The notes beneath the pieces are model-generated. The model did no database searches and had not been told where the DNA came from. It saw only the letters and a list, made by a program, of their open reading frames with translations. From Isoetes taiwanensis (taxonomy: Eukaryota > Streptophyta > Lycopodiopsida > Isoetales > Isoetaceae): a stretch of DNA of 64,000 nt. Every line of letters starts with the position of its first letter. Positions within the stretch are counted from its first letter, which is position 1. The DNA is taken from positions 62,001 through 126,000 of the forward strand of contig JAJEKV010000638.1 in NCBI GenBank assembly GCA_021234155.1, written 5' to 3'. Made by a program: the position numbers and the translations under genes. Of this stretch, positions 21,186 through 32,757 are shown one piece after another.

Positions 21186-21947
21186 GGCCAACAACCCCTC
21201 ATACATGGCCAGATCAATGAAAGCAAGTCTGCTAGAAAGGCGGCCCGGCATAAGCGAGGCTGCAAAGGCTAGAGCTTTGAAACTAGAATTTAACATGGAA
21301 GTCGAGAGAGAGAGAGAGAGATCATGATGGTCCTTCATCGATGTTGTTCCAATGGAGGGCGGTCAGTTCAAGCATCTTTTGCCTCTCGTCGATCCGCGCA
21401 AAAGTATACGGCGGTGCGAGTGCCATGTGACTCTACGAGGTTGAGATGCAAGTAGTAAGACCAGAACATCTAAATGATAGGGTTATAGAAGGAACTATTG
21501 CACATAGTGTGGGTTCATCCTTCATCACATCAGAAGTTATTGGTATTAGGATCGCGGTTGTTTCCCACAATAGATGAACAAGCGGTGATCATGTGATGTT
21601 GCCTCAATCTACAAAAGCGTGAATGCTCATGGATTTAGCACACCATCTCGAGGCCGAACTTATTGAAATATCACATGGAATAACACCTCCTATAATGGTG
21701 AATAACCCCTCCTACATGACACACGAGGAATGAGAGCAATAGTCGGAGAAAAGCGCTTGCGTTGTGAAGAATGGCCAAAAAAAGAGCTTTGGACTCACAA
21801 TGTGGTGTTGATAATGATATAGAAATGACAAATATTGGACAAGTGTCAATGATGCGGGAATGCTAATGTTGACCAATTATCAAGCAATGCATAACCCCTC
21901 TTATATGACACTGAAGGTGAAAGCAATAGTCAAAGGAGAAGCGGCTC
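21186..21947 (+). repeat. three spaced repeats encoding (N)NPSYM
   Basis: Similar segments of about 60 bases lie at 21186-21240, 21697-21761 and 21886-21947. Each contains AACCCCTC.TA.ATG and a following GAA(A)GCAA.T block. In the best-preserved copy the frame reads ANNPSYMARSMKASLLERR, and the others keep the NPSYM core. They sit ahead of the Helitron zinc-finger-like region and may belong to its N-terminal region or to an upstream repeated gene. Confidence 0.55.
21304..21320. repeat. (GA)n microsatellite
   Basis: A run of about eight GA units. It lies in the frame after the first NNPSYM repeat, where it would encode alternating Glu and Arg. Confidence 0.85.
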
Positions 21948-22074
21948 AATCAGCGTAAACCATGCAAAGCATCTGTTGTGAGGTTGGATTACACTACTCC
22001 TATTGGTCCTAGAAGAGCGTCTATTTGGTAAAAGCGGTTTCAATAAGATAGCATGGGCGTGGATTTACCTCCTC

Positions 22075-22690
22075 CTCATGACTTTGGCAACATGCATTAT
22101 AGATGTTTGTATTGTGGGGCTATGCAATGGATAGAAGAGCTCTCGGTTAAAAAAATGTCGGGCATGTGAAAATGGAAAGGTTCAACTACCATTGATTCTG
22201 AACCACCGCGAGGCATTATTTGACCTATATCACGAGAGCGGATAGTGTAGGTGATCACTTCCTTACGAACATCGGGAAGTACAATAATATATTCTCATTT
22301 GCCTCGATTGGGCGTGAAAATTGATGGTACGGTGGCAAATGCTATTGGTGGGGCCTATACCTTTAGGGTCAATGGCGCATGTGCCATAAGATGGGAGCTT
22401 GCTATTGCCACCGCAAGGCCATCAAGAGCATGCAAAATTAAGCACAAATATACATCATAGATGGTGATGACATGCAAGTTGAGCATTAGGATGTCTATTT
22501 TTGATGGATTGAAACAAGAAATAGTTGTTAGATTTACAGAGGCCCTTATGACAGAGCACAATCCATTTGTTAGCATATTTTTGAATGCGGCACAAATTAT
22601 CGTAATCATCCAACCATGGATATCCGGTTTACGTATACCTTCTTGCAGCGTGCAAAATCCTGAGGAGGCAATATAATGCTCCAACCGCAA
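22075..22690 (+). pseudogene. Helitron RepHel N-terminal region (zinc-finger-like)
   Basis: Reading across frame changes, the stretch shows MHYRCLYCGAMQW at about 22090-22128, then KKCRACENGKVQLPLI at about 22148-22200. This is the paired-cysteine pattern that opens plant Helitron proteins (H..C..CGA.HW ... C..GKV.LP). Further on come an IGKYNNIFSFASIG-like block near 22272, NGACA at 22372, and the clean frame MSIFDGLKQEIVVRFTEAL with HNPFVSIFLNAAQ (22491-22590). APTANEV near 22682 introduces the Rep domain. It is taken to be the N-terminus of the same protein as the Rep and helicase parts. Confidence 0.72.
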
Positions 22691-22739
22691 ATGAGGTGGG
22701 CTGTGTTAATGCCTATTGATGATAAGCCGAGGATGGTCG

Positions 22740-24310
22740 AGGGATATTATTATACACTTTAAGGATGGTGGCTTGAAACTTATAGATGCATATCCTTTCG
22801 ACATATGACCCATTGCACTTTGTGTTTGCTTCTTCCCTCTGATGCAGATGGATGGCATTTTAAAATACCTCATGGACCGAGTGGTGCAAAGGAAGTAACT
22901 ATTATGGAATACTACAGATATCATCCGTTCATTCGCGGCGATGGACATGCATCCACCCTTCACATGGCTGGCGGTTGTTTCAAGAATACATTTTGTGATA
23001 TGTTTTGCGAAGATGGAACAAGAAGGCTACAATTCATTGTGTTGAATCAACACACCATTAGAAAAGACATGTTGCGAGGGGCGTTATGGACTTTTGAAGG
23101 AGATGATACCAAAGTGCTATTGGCCAAAAAAGTTGTGTTACCATCCTCACATGTAGGAGGTCAGAGATACATGACCAGCGGTATCAGGGGATGCCATGTC
23201 TATTGTTAGCGAACATGGCGGGCGGACCTCTTTATAACCATATTTGCCAATGCGGTGGGAAGAGATTAGGAGGGAATTATTTATGGCCAATGCCAAATGA
23301 TGCGACCCGAGTTAGTAGTCGGTATTCCATATGAAAGTAAAGGAGCTGGTAGATCGATGATAACTAATCATGGTATATTCGACGCATAATGTAAAAGTCT
23401 ATGTTATTGAGTTCCAAAGAGGCTTGCCACATGTACATTTGTTGACTATATTGGATCGGTGAGCAAGCCCTTCACAGACGAAGAGATTGATCAAATCATT
23501 TGTCTTTGAAATACCGAATAAGGATGCATATCCGAATTATATGGGTTGTCACCGTAGTATGATGATGCGTGCCATGTGGTGCTTGGATATCCGAATAATT
23601 CCGTGTTATGCGGGGATGGTAAATGTACAAAGCGTTATCCATGTGCATTTTTCGGATGGGGCGGCGGTTGTTGGCGGATATCCATTGTACGAAGAAGGGA
23701 TGATGGTCGAAGGTGAAAAAAAAGGATATACATTTAGACAGCGGATGGGTGGGTACCCGCCCAATCCGTGGCTGACATGGTACTTCAAGTGCCATATCAA
23801 TGTTGAGGTGTGTCTTTTGCCGTCAAGGCGTTAAATATCTATATAAATATGTATACAAAGGGGCGGATATGATCAATGTGAACTTAGAAACAGCGGAAGT
23901 GATGGTGCATCTACTAGCACGGACCCACCATAAACCATGATGAGGTTGAGCAATACTTGAATGCAGCTATTTCGGCCACGAGGGCATCATGGAGAATCCT
24001 CTCATATGAAATACAACAACAGTTTCCTCATGTCACTAGATTGGCTGTGCATCTCCCAATGCAACAAGATGTATACTATCGAGAAGGTATGAAGCATGGA
24101 CAGTATAAAGCAAGAATAATGGAACAACATTGTGACATTTTTGAGATGAATGCATCACGGGGGGTAGAGAGGCTAGAGGCTACTCAATTGCTCTATCATG
24201 ATTTTCCTAAAAAAGTTTACCTACGATCAACCCGGTCGAAAATGGAAGGTGGGAGAGAATACCGAAGTTTCCCCACTGGATGCATGTGCTTTGTTAATCC
24301 TTGAGGAAGG
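22740..24310 (+). pseudogene. Helitron Rep (HUH nuclease) domain
   Basis: The Rep domain nicks and rejoins the DNA strand. A clean 134-residue frame (22805-23209) carries SDADGWHFKIPHGPSG and FIVLNQHTIRKDMLRGALW. Then come ADLFITI at 23222-23242, EFQRGLPHVHLL with the metal-binding His-Val-His at 23430-23438, TDEEIDQIICLEIPNKDAYP near 23477, KCHINVEVC near 23790 and KYLYKYVYKG at 23833-23862, which holds the paired catalytic tyrosines. The frame at 23957-24304 adds ASWRILSYEIQQQFPHV and LAVHLPMQQDVYYREG. The HUH and tyrosine motifs are intact, but frame changes separate them, so no active protein is expected. Confidence 0.88.
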
Positions 24311-24889
24311 AGGCGATACTATTTACGACTCACGGTGACCCGTGGCCGAGTGCAATTAATTTTTGAATTTCGCGCTCGCTGGCGGGGAGTCATGTGCAAC
24401 ATATAAAAGCTTGCATTAGAGTGGGTTGCTTGCCCGGGACGACCTGGAATGGCTCGAATCTCTTCAGGAAGCGGCGGCATGGGGCATGCCACCACAATTG
24501 CGACATATGTTAGCCATGATACTTCCAAATTGCGAACCATCGGTCGGCTGGCCCCGTGGGAAGAAGTCAAAACTTTCTAGTCGATGACTTCTTGCATGAG
24601 AACTGCGAAGGTTTTGCGGAGGATCAAAGTGTGCAAGTGTGTGTCGGTTATTTGATATGGCACTTCTAGACATTGAAGACTACATATGAATTATGGCCCG
24701 ACCCGATCTTTGAGAGAGTTTGATTCATTCTTCGGCGTGCAATAGATCCATATATGATATTTCGGGATGAGGTGTTTCAAAGAAGACATGGCGAGGAGGT
24801 GCAGAAGGCGTGGACCGCCTATATCGACCAACGCATTATCTTTGACCCGTGTGATCCATGAGCACGTGATGTTGGAAAAGGACGGGGTG
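24311..24889 (+). pseudogene. Helitron Rep-helicase linker
   Basis: This continues the RepHel gene. The plus strand keeps fragments of the known linker, such as DLEWLESLQEAAAWGMP at about 24442-24490 and the following LRHMLAMILPNCEP. These correspond to the segment between Rep and helicase in plant Helitrons. Frames change several times. Confidence 0.6.
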
Positions 24890-26215
24890 TTCTTTGTTCA
24901 TAGATGCGGGTAGATCGGAAAGAGTTTTCTTTTTAACACCATGTTGTCTTATGTTAGTTGCGGAAGGTTTCATTGCACTTGCCGATTTGCTTCCTCTGGA
25001 ATTGCATCCACTTTATTGAAGAGGCGAGGCACTACTACATTCAAGGTTCAAGATACGATAATATAGATGAGACATCAGCGTGCAATATTCCATGATCGGT
25101 GGCAAAATTGATAAAGGCGACACGAATGATTATATGGGATGAGGCCCCAATGATGCATAAACATGTTTATGAAGCCTTGGATAGAAGCGGCTCGTGATGT
25201 GATGTCATGTGACAAATTATTTGGAGGACTCATTGTTGTTTAGGAGGAGATTTTAGCCCGAGGTTCCACTGTGGTACCGCGAGGAAATGCGACCCCAAGT
25301 GTGCAAGCTTCCTTAGAGTACTCTTACATATGGGATCATGTAGGGAACATAGCTCAACACAAACATGCGGGTAATGAACAATGTGGGGGCGATACGGAAG
25401 AACAAAAGGGCATTTGCTGACTATCTTCTTCGGGTTGGAGATGGGCACCGAAACCACATTTCCGGACATTGGGCCGGGTGGTAATATGTCTTCGGAAGAG
25501 ATTTGTGTCAAGTCACGAGGACTTGAATGATTTGCTAGCCCGTGGCATTTCGGATGTTTCCACGAATTATGAAAGTGTCTCTATTGGGTGCAAAAGGCAA
25601 TCCTTCACGCCACTAAAAATGACGATGTAGATGAAGTAAACAAGAGGGGATGGGTGGTTTGCTCATACCGTTGATTATTACAATGCCCGTCCGGTTTGTG
25701 TGGATGAGAATGATGCAGGGTCTATCTGTTGAATTTTTGAATCGCGCCAAACTTCAAGTGGGATGCCTCCCATCATTGACATTGAAGGTTGGCATGATTG
25801 TCATGTTGTTGAGGTCGTTTCTACGGGAAGGACTCTACAATGGGGCACCGCCTCATCAGTTCATTGGGAAGGCGTGCTATAGATTAGATTGTCCTTGGAA
25901 AAAATATTGGGAGCAGAGTGTTCATATTTTGAATTCCTTTGGTGCGAATAATGCAGGACTTCCATTTCAATTTGAGCATGCAATTTCCTTCCTTGACTTT
26001 TGGCATGACAATCAACAAGTCCCGGGGCCAAACGATGAAAATGGTTGGTTTCTATTTGCCAAACCCGCAGTCATGGACAACTCTATGTGGCACTCTCGAG
26101 CTTAAGGAATCCAAGGCATGGTACTCATTCTATGGTGAGATGGAGAGGAGGTGCCTTGGGCGTCAAGACCATCAAGATATACAACAAATATTGTATACAA
26201 AAGAACTCCTCTAAT
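24890..26215 (+). pseudogene. Helitron Pif1-family helicase domain
   Basis: This 5'-3' helicase unwinds DNA during rolling-circle transposition. The Walker A region at 24903-24940 is damaged: the glycine loop no longer reads GGTGKT, though FLFNTMLSY follows. ASSGIASTLL lies near 24998. Walker B is intact as WDEAPMMH at 25136-25159. FGGLIVV then a Q-loop-like region follow, and much further on the clean MTINKSRGQTMKMVGFYLP (26005-26061) precedes a HGQLYVALSSL block near 26074. This is the typical Pif1 motif order. It ends with YNKYCIQKNSSNSEPNT. Frameshifts occur throughout. Confidence 0.85.
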
Positions 26216-26325
26216 TCAGAGCCTAATACTTAAATGTCTCTCTCGATTTCTCTTTTTTCATTGATTTCTTTTTATTTAATTTCTTTTTTTCTTATGTAAC
26301 TTACTTATTTATTTCATCCATGTAG

Positions 26326-26640
26326 ATGGTGCGTATTTTGGTCCCTTGGTATGTCTTTGGTCACCACGCTAAATGCCTAAAGGTGGCAGAGTTTATCCGT
26401 TACGGTGTTATTTTTTTGTCATACACGCTGCTCTTGGGTCATGGTATGATTGGGAGCGAAAATACCATGCTCATATGCATGGGGTATAGCGATGAAATTG
26501 AGGAGCTTATTGGAAAGCTCAAGGATATATTTTTGCAGCGGGTTGTCAAGTTGGGCAGTTCATCCAACTAATTGATGACTTCTATTTGATCAAGCCTATC
26601 CAAGTGAGCGGTGTTTACCGGATGTGCTGAGAAGGTAGGT
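26326..26640 (+). pseudogene. possible RPA-like (OB-fold) segment downstream of the helicase
   Basis: Many plant Helitrons carry a replication-protein-A-like gene after RepHel, encoding single-strand DNA binding. Here a frame opens MVRILVPWYVFGHH. In other frames an EKKYHAHMHG-like stretch, DEIEELIGKLK and LIDDFYLIKPIQVSGVYR can be read, similar to the H..I....I..F...L..G.....F.V and final Y.I strands of such OB folds. The match is weak and spread over frames. Position is the stronger argument. Confidence 0.4.
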
Positions 26641-27408
26641 GGAGGATAAAGTGCATGTATCTATCTTTTTGGGTAATGTAGTGCTTTGACTAAGCGTGCA
26701 ATTATTTGTCTTCTTTTTAAGATGAGAAGCGATACCGTGCCTTTGGCCAAGTGGTGTCTTGTCTTAGTAGCAAAGGAACTCACATGTGTTGGAAATGTAA
26801 TGGAACCCATTTTAGGGTCTACAATCCATTCCTTCCTGGCCGTGTCGATTCCATCATCTGAGTCTACCTTGAGGGATGAGTTGTCTCCGTGCTTGATAGT
26901 GGGTGAGGCGTGGGTAGGCGATTGAATCAATGACTAGCCGTGCATTCACTTTACCCGGCTAAGATGTTATCGTGGGAGGTAAAGATATCACGAGGAGTAT
27001 CAACAAAGTACAATATTAGGCCCTTGGTGATGTCGCCATGTGGAGATGTATATTTAGAGTTCCACCATGAACTAAAATCGTCAATGAGCTAGGACAAAAT
27101 TTTGTGTTTTGTATTTTTGTACCTATTTTTTGTTCGTGTACTTAACTACTTCTAAGGGTGACATTTTGAGCATAAGTTCGGATCGGCTTTTCCAAAAATT
27201 TTGTTTTAGAGGTGGATTTAACACATTTGTTACAAAGCATTCTTTTTCTCAGTTGAAATTGATAAACTTAAAGTTAATAGATTGATGACACATGTCAGAA
27301 GACAGGCCCCAATAACAAAAAAATTACAAAAAGCAAATATTGTCGATCTTTGCCTATATCAGCGTGTGTATGGATGTTAAAGGCGAAAAAAAAATGCCGG
27401 GGACATTA

Positions 27409-27436
27409 GCGCGACAGCGCCCGGTACCGTTACTAA
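27409..27436 (+). other. Helitron 3' terminus: hairpin plus CTAA
   Basis: A perfect GCGC/GCGC stem with a GACA loop is followed 12 bases later by CTAA and then a host T. Helitrons end with a short GC-rich hairpin 10-12 bases before CTRR and insert at A/T. Confidence 0.75.
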
Positions 27437-27456
27437 TCTATTTATTTAAAATGTTG

Positions 27457-28310
27457 GGAAATTTACCTAAATAACCTAATTTTTACTGTATTTCCCAAAA
27501 TACCCTTCTTGTTTCGAAATTCGAGATAACCCAAAATAAAATAGAAACTCCCAAAATGGACTTGCCGCTAAAAAAATGTTCCGTTGATTGTGCTTGCTGA
27601 TCCGAAGCGTTTCATTATTCCGCCATCATCCGGGCCGGTCGCTAGTGGTCAGCAGACATCGAAATCCGGATTCAAACTAAGGCGGTTCGGCCACATTCTG
27701 TTCTGGCCATTCTAAGGTCACGCCGCTGCAGAAGTTTATTGCAATCCCTACTAATGCCGCTGCTGGCTTAGTACTACACCAAGATGCCATATTCTCTCTC
27801 CACATACCCATAATCATTCTACTTGCAAGGTCAGAGATCATGCAACAATTTGGTAATTCTAATTTGCATGTGCATGATAGCCATCATCTCAGCCTTGTCA
27901 CATTTAGATCTCCAATACACATGAACATTCTCTTCATGAGTCATCTCAAGATGGACTCCACCGGGTTATTTCTGCAGATACTTACTGCAGATGCATCAAA
28001 CGTCTTAGTCCTAATTTCTCTTCCTTCCTTCCTTTCTTGATGTCACATGTATGGGATCACTGTAGAATCACCATTTACATCTCGGCGGTATCAACAAGAT
28101 TGTTAACTTTATACCAGAGCCAAATCAAATCCATTTGTTACTCTTTTCATTCCATCTGTAAAAAATAATAATCTATTGTGAATTCGGAAGTTAGTAGGCT
28201 TTTTGATAATTTTAGCATAGAAAGGGCTTTTTGTGTCACCTAAGAATGGGCAATTGAGAATTTCAAAATAATGGCGAGTCAACAATTAAGGTTATTTTGG
28301 GTAAATTTCC
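27457..28310. mobile_element. second TIR element, non-autonomous
   Basis: GGAAATTTACCTAAATAACC at the left end is matched by its reverse complement (GGTTATTTTGGGTAAATTTC region) at 28289-28310. The left end then contains CCCAAAATACCCTTC-like phrases similar in style to the TIR element at 15138, suggesting a related Mutator-like family. No target duplication is convincing and no transposase is encoded. A 66-codon frame at 27840-28040 is unremarkable. Confidence 0.55.
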
Positions 28311-31300
28311 TCGCTTAACACTTTTTGGCCTCTATTGATCGGGCTTAGGAGCCCTCAGTTTAATCGGGAGCATGGGGGGATGGCAGGCTCTTTGGCACTC
28401 AAACATCCGCCAAATTTCATTCATGCGACGATGTTAGCCTCAGCCGCCCACACCCTGGTTATGCAGCTCACCTTCCGGGATGCCCATATTTGTCGTGCTG
28501 CGACATGCTGGACCGGCTAAGACCAGGTGGTTCTCATATCTTCTTCACGCCCCTTCCGTGACGGCTGATGGGATGTACTCAGGGATCGCCACGCACCTAC
28601 AATTGTTTCCCGCCTTCACATTGAGGCGCTTATCCGCTATGTATAAAGCAGGCCGAGTACTTATGCTAGTGTGAATAAATACCAGCCAATGCAGAGCTTA
28701 GAGATATAATGGGGCCACATCTCCCTGCTCCTGCACTGTCACCTGAAACCACCTCCTTCACGGGGTCAGGGCGGGGGCCCTGGCCTCTTTGGCCACCTCG
28801 GAATGACGTATATGAAGGCATTTTGGGCACGCACTTAAAACCCCTACCGATTCTCACAGAAACCGGATTCTGCCACGCAAGTTCCTTTGGATAGACACAC
28901 ATCGCTCTATTTTCGTGAAGTGGTTAATATGGGTGATGCTCGGCTCTGCATCTTCGGGCTTACATCAGGGCCAGAGTCCGCAGCTGCTGAAATTTCCAAG
29001 GTAGTGTAAAGAGATCGCTGGTAGAAACGGCAGAGCAACAGATGATAAAATTGCCAGCCGCCAGACGTATCATGGAGCAATTCCAGATGCTTGTTGGCAA
29101 GCTCTCGGGACCCCATTGCCTCAGAGCAGGCCGTGGCCTGGCTTGGGAGGCACATCAACCCCCAGGCCCGGGCCAGCCACTCGCTGCCCACCGCCCCCGG
29201 TGCTGTGGTGGTAGACTCCATGGCTCCATTCAGACACTGTGTGCCCGCACCATCTTCTAAAGATCGAGACGGGCAGTGGATTGGGAGCCCCGCCAGATTG
29301 TGCTTCACAAGGTTGGCCAAACAGAGTGCCATTGAGGATGAGAGTCTCACTCCTTCCGGGAGGCTGCCCAGCTGCTCTGTGATCCGCCGATATTTAGTAC
29401 TCAGAGGTACCTTTGCATTTGGTCGGGCGAACACAATCCACAAGACGCGCTCCCGGGCAAGATCCAGAGGTATCGACTCATGATTTTGCCCCCTCACTGG
29501 TCAGTCTACTGACGGCCATACTTCTGGCGCACTGATGTTTCGATTTGTCAAGAAAGTCATTTATTACTACCTGCTCTCAAACCCTTCTCAAGGGGTTTGT
29601 GCATCCCAATCCACTTGTCGCTTTATTGGGTCCCATAATCGAATATCCTCCGTGTAAAACCTTCCTCTTCCTTCCTTCCAAAATGTTTCTTTGGGGTGGG
29701 TGTCTCTTTTTCTCCTACTTGCAGAACGCTTCTAATGAATAATTCCATTTCTTTTCCTACCAGTTGCGTGATTGGATCGGACTTTTGATGTAAGGCTTTT
29801 TGTGCTTAATACACCCGCTTTATTTTGGGCAATAGTTTCCAGCTTTGCCGTTTCGCCAGGGTCGATGATGTTGTAACGCCGGGCTCCGCCTGCAGATTTT
29901 CATCGATATCCATGTTCCACCGGCAAATTTCGCGATTTTTGCCATTTCGAAAAACCCTGTTCCTTCGGCGGTGCTTTTCATTCTCTATTCATCCACAGCG
30001 AACTATGATGTAACATTTCTCTGCACTGGCGCCTTAAGAGCAACCATCGCAGGCGTATGGTTACGCTCTGGTTTCATATGTAATGCGCATCTGATGATAG
30101 CGTTGTGGCATTTATTTTGATTTTTCGGGCCTGTCATGCGCATTTGGAGCCTTTATAATTAACAATTTCATAGCTTTGAAGTCTCTGCAAAACCGGCCCT
30201 AAAGTTAATCCTACCGTTTCCAAATTTCCATTCTCTTTCGCTTCCCCTTTTAAATTCATTCAAGTACCGCCCCTCGACAAGCTCCTCTAGATCCGTGAGA
30301 AATGTGTTTATTAGAGCTTTATGTTGCCGGAATAAAACCAAAGGGATGCATATTCAAACAAGCATCTATAGAATTCTTAGAACTGTGCAGCGTATATTAT
30401 GTGGGATTAAAATGTTTTATTTTCACCGTCAAGGAAAGAATATAGGATCTACGCCACGATAATTTTGGTACCTAAGCGTATTTACCTTTCTAAAATTCGT
30501 GACTAACATTTATCCGCTCTTTGCTGTGTGATTTGCGGCGTAGGAGCTTGATTTCATATTCAATAATCCGACCCGCAAAGAAGAATGACGTGCGGGCTAG
30601 AAGAATGAAACCCAGTGCGGGTTGTCCCGGAAGACCCATGCCCCTGACCACCTTGGTATATCCCCATGGATGCCGAATGGAGTGGATTTTTATCTTTGCT
30701 TGTTAATTCTTATCATGTTATACAGGTGCTGACCCAACACCATGCTTATCATGCTTTCTGTCGCGATCTACATTTTGGCTTACCTAATGAGTAAATCGGC
30801 CAATGTAATGTCGGTGAATCCTCATTGTTTATTTGTTGTCATCTCGTAATTCAAATCGCCCCGCCATAGCCATTGAATCCGCATTTCTTAATGCCTTGGC
30901 CAGTTACCGGCTTTTCTCATGCCCCCAACTTTCTTTTCGAGGTTTTCTTCGGGGATGCGCTTTATCGCGTGGAAGGTAAAAGTCGCCAGCGATAAATCAA
31001 GTCTTGGTCTCAATTAGATTCTCACTTTTTATTGTCATGCCACCATCTTCTTGCTTACTTGCAAGTATATATAAAGCCAAATCCAGCCCTTCCCTAGCCA
31101 TATGAATCACGCATTGTTTAGTTCTTTCTAACGGGCTTTGCACGCGCCCAGTTTCCAATCACGCCGTTTCCCGTTTAATCGCGGTAGCAAATACTTCTTT
31201 GTCCATACAAAATTTCAGATGTGCTTATTTGTGTTTTGGCTGGACTTTATATGCAGGTCGGATTCGGGATTTTCTTGCACTTCTCCTCCCGCTTTCTTCC

Positions 31301-32757
31301 ACGGTTGAGAAATGTGAAGCCCGCTGGCAGCAGTGAACGCATACGGAACTTGGATTTATGTTAGAAGCTCAAGAATCCGCTTTTTTGAGCAATGTGTTTT
31401 GCAAGAGAGTATTTACAACCATGATATATGGTATTTTTATGGCATGGTTCATTCGCATGATTCAAGGTAGTTATTTCTCTGTTTATGCTTTCTTCCTTTT
31501 GTGCCATTTTGGTTTTGTTCTCATGCTTGATATGTCATTTTTTTTTAACCCTCGACTCATTTCTTTCTTTTGCAGAGGTATGTTGCTCTGTAAAACATTT
31601 TTTGGATCTTCTATAGATCACATTTTAGGTAAATGGAAGAGACATGGAAATAATCTAATCGGGCATTTCTGCATGGCTTTCACTTCTCCGAGCAGAGGTA
31701 TAGACATGGCAAAAATCTATAGGTAAGTATATTTTGTGGAAATATTTTGTGCAATAACGCCACTACTCAATGTAATGCAATCATATGACGGGCATTAACT
31801 TCGCTTGTTTATGTATCCGCATGGCTAACTAACTATATTCTCATTTACCGTTACCCGGGTTGATGGTTTGCATGGTTTTGCTAATCTTCCAATTACTTTT
31901 TTGCCATGTCGTAGTGAGGATTACGCAGAGTTTCTGCAATTAGCATTTGTACTTGAACCTTGCATTTTGCATTTGCACTTTAGAGGCTTTCCCAAAATCA
32001 ACTGTAAGGTTTGGGCATTAAGGTTAAAATATGAAGGGATAATGGGATCACGCCGACAGTTTGTACAAATGTGGTTTTTGCAAATGCATCCCAGAGTGCT
32101 TACGGCCCAAGAGGAAATTAACATTTCTTGGATGTTATTGTGTCCGCATGTACTCTTGCTATGTTCAAATAACATTGAGACATTCTTAGGAATCCTTCAA
32201 AGAGCTGAGTAAATTTGTCACCGTGTGACTTCAAAGGTGAAGCTCCACGGCAAAGTTGGCGGGTTGTGTGTGTTATCATCTTTGGCTTTTTATTGGACAA
32301 GTGTTAAACCCGAGCTACATTTGCATTCTTTCTTTATGCCGATGTTAAATACCATGTTGCTTTGCCTTTGCCTTTATTTGCCTAAACAAAATCATCTAGA
32401 GTTGCAAAATAATATTCGTTTTAAAGGTGCGGGTTAAAGCGAATCGACTTTAATGTTTGTTATTATTATTAGGAGGCCATCTTTATCTCCATTCCAAGTC
32501 CCACTATAACATGGTTATGTGCACTTACAACAAATCTTGAAACCTAAATTTTTGCATCTCCCGCCAAGCGTGTTCTTTTCAAGGAAAGAGTGCATCTCTT
32601 GCAAATAATATGCACCAAGCGATCAACAAAGTGTTCCAAAAATATTAATTTGTTTTTAAAATAAGGCGGCCGAAATGGGTTTTTCTTTGACCAAGAAGAG
32701 TTCGAAATGAAGCATTTATGTATTTCGTTGCTGTGATTTCTTTGCACAACTTCTGAG
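28311..32757. other. mixed region, no gene identified; GC-richer part at 28350-29500
   Basis: 28350-29500 is GC-richer than its surroundings and holds overlapping open frames on both strands. The longest is a 196-codon minus-strand frame at 28907-29497, with a 130-codon plus-strand frame inside it. Neither has a motif I know, and the overlap suggests composition rather than coding. From 29500 to 32757 the DNA is AT-rich. Frames at 31358-31726 (hydrophobic) and 31868-32212 are open but unrecognised and could be exons or chance. Confidence 0.35.

Larger units (their letters stand above)
21140..27436 (+). mobile_element. Helitron (rolling-circle transposon), autonomous type but decayed
   Basis: Helitrons move by a rolling-circle mechanism using a RepHel protein. 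Here, all on the plus strand, there is an N-terminal zinc-finger-like region (22075-22690), a HUH Rep domain (22740-24310), a Pif1-type helicase (24890-26215) and a possible RPA-like piece (26326-26640). The 3' terminus is textbook: a GCGC-GACA-GCGC hairpin at 27409-27420, 12 bases of spacer, then CTAA at 27433-27436 followed by T. The 5' TC end could not be located, and the left limit given is only where Helitron-linked sequence becomes likely. Many frameshifts make it inactive. Confidence 0.85.

Noticed and set aside
21114-21338. 74-codon minus-strand frame
   Set aside because: Antisense to the NNPSYM-encoding stretch and the GA run, whose plus-strand frame is more protein-like.
28907-29497. 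196-codon minus-strand frame, the longest in the window
   Set aside because: GC-rich with a 130-codon plus-strand frame nested in it. No motif, and chance openness from base composition is the simpler explanation.
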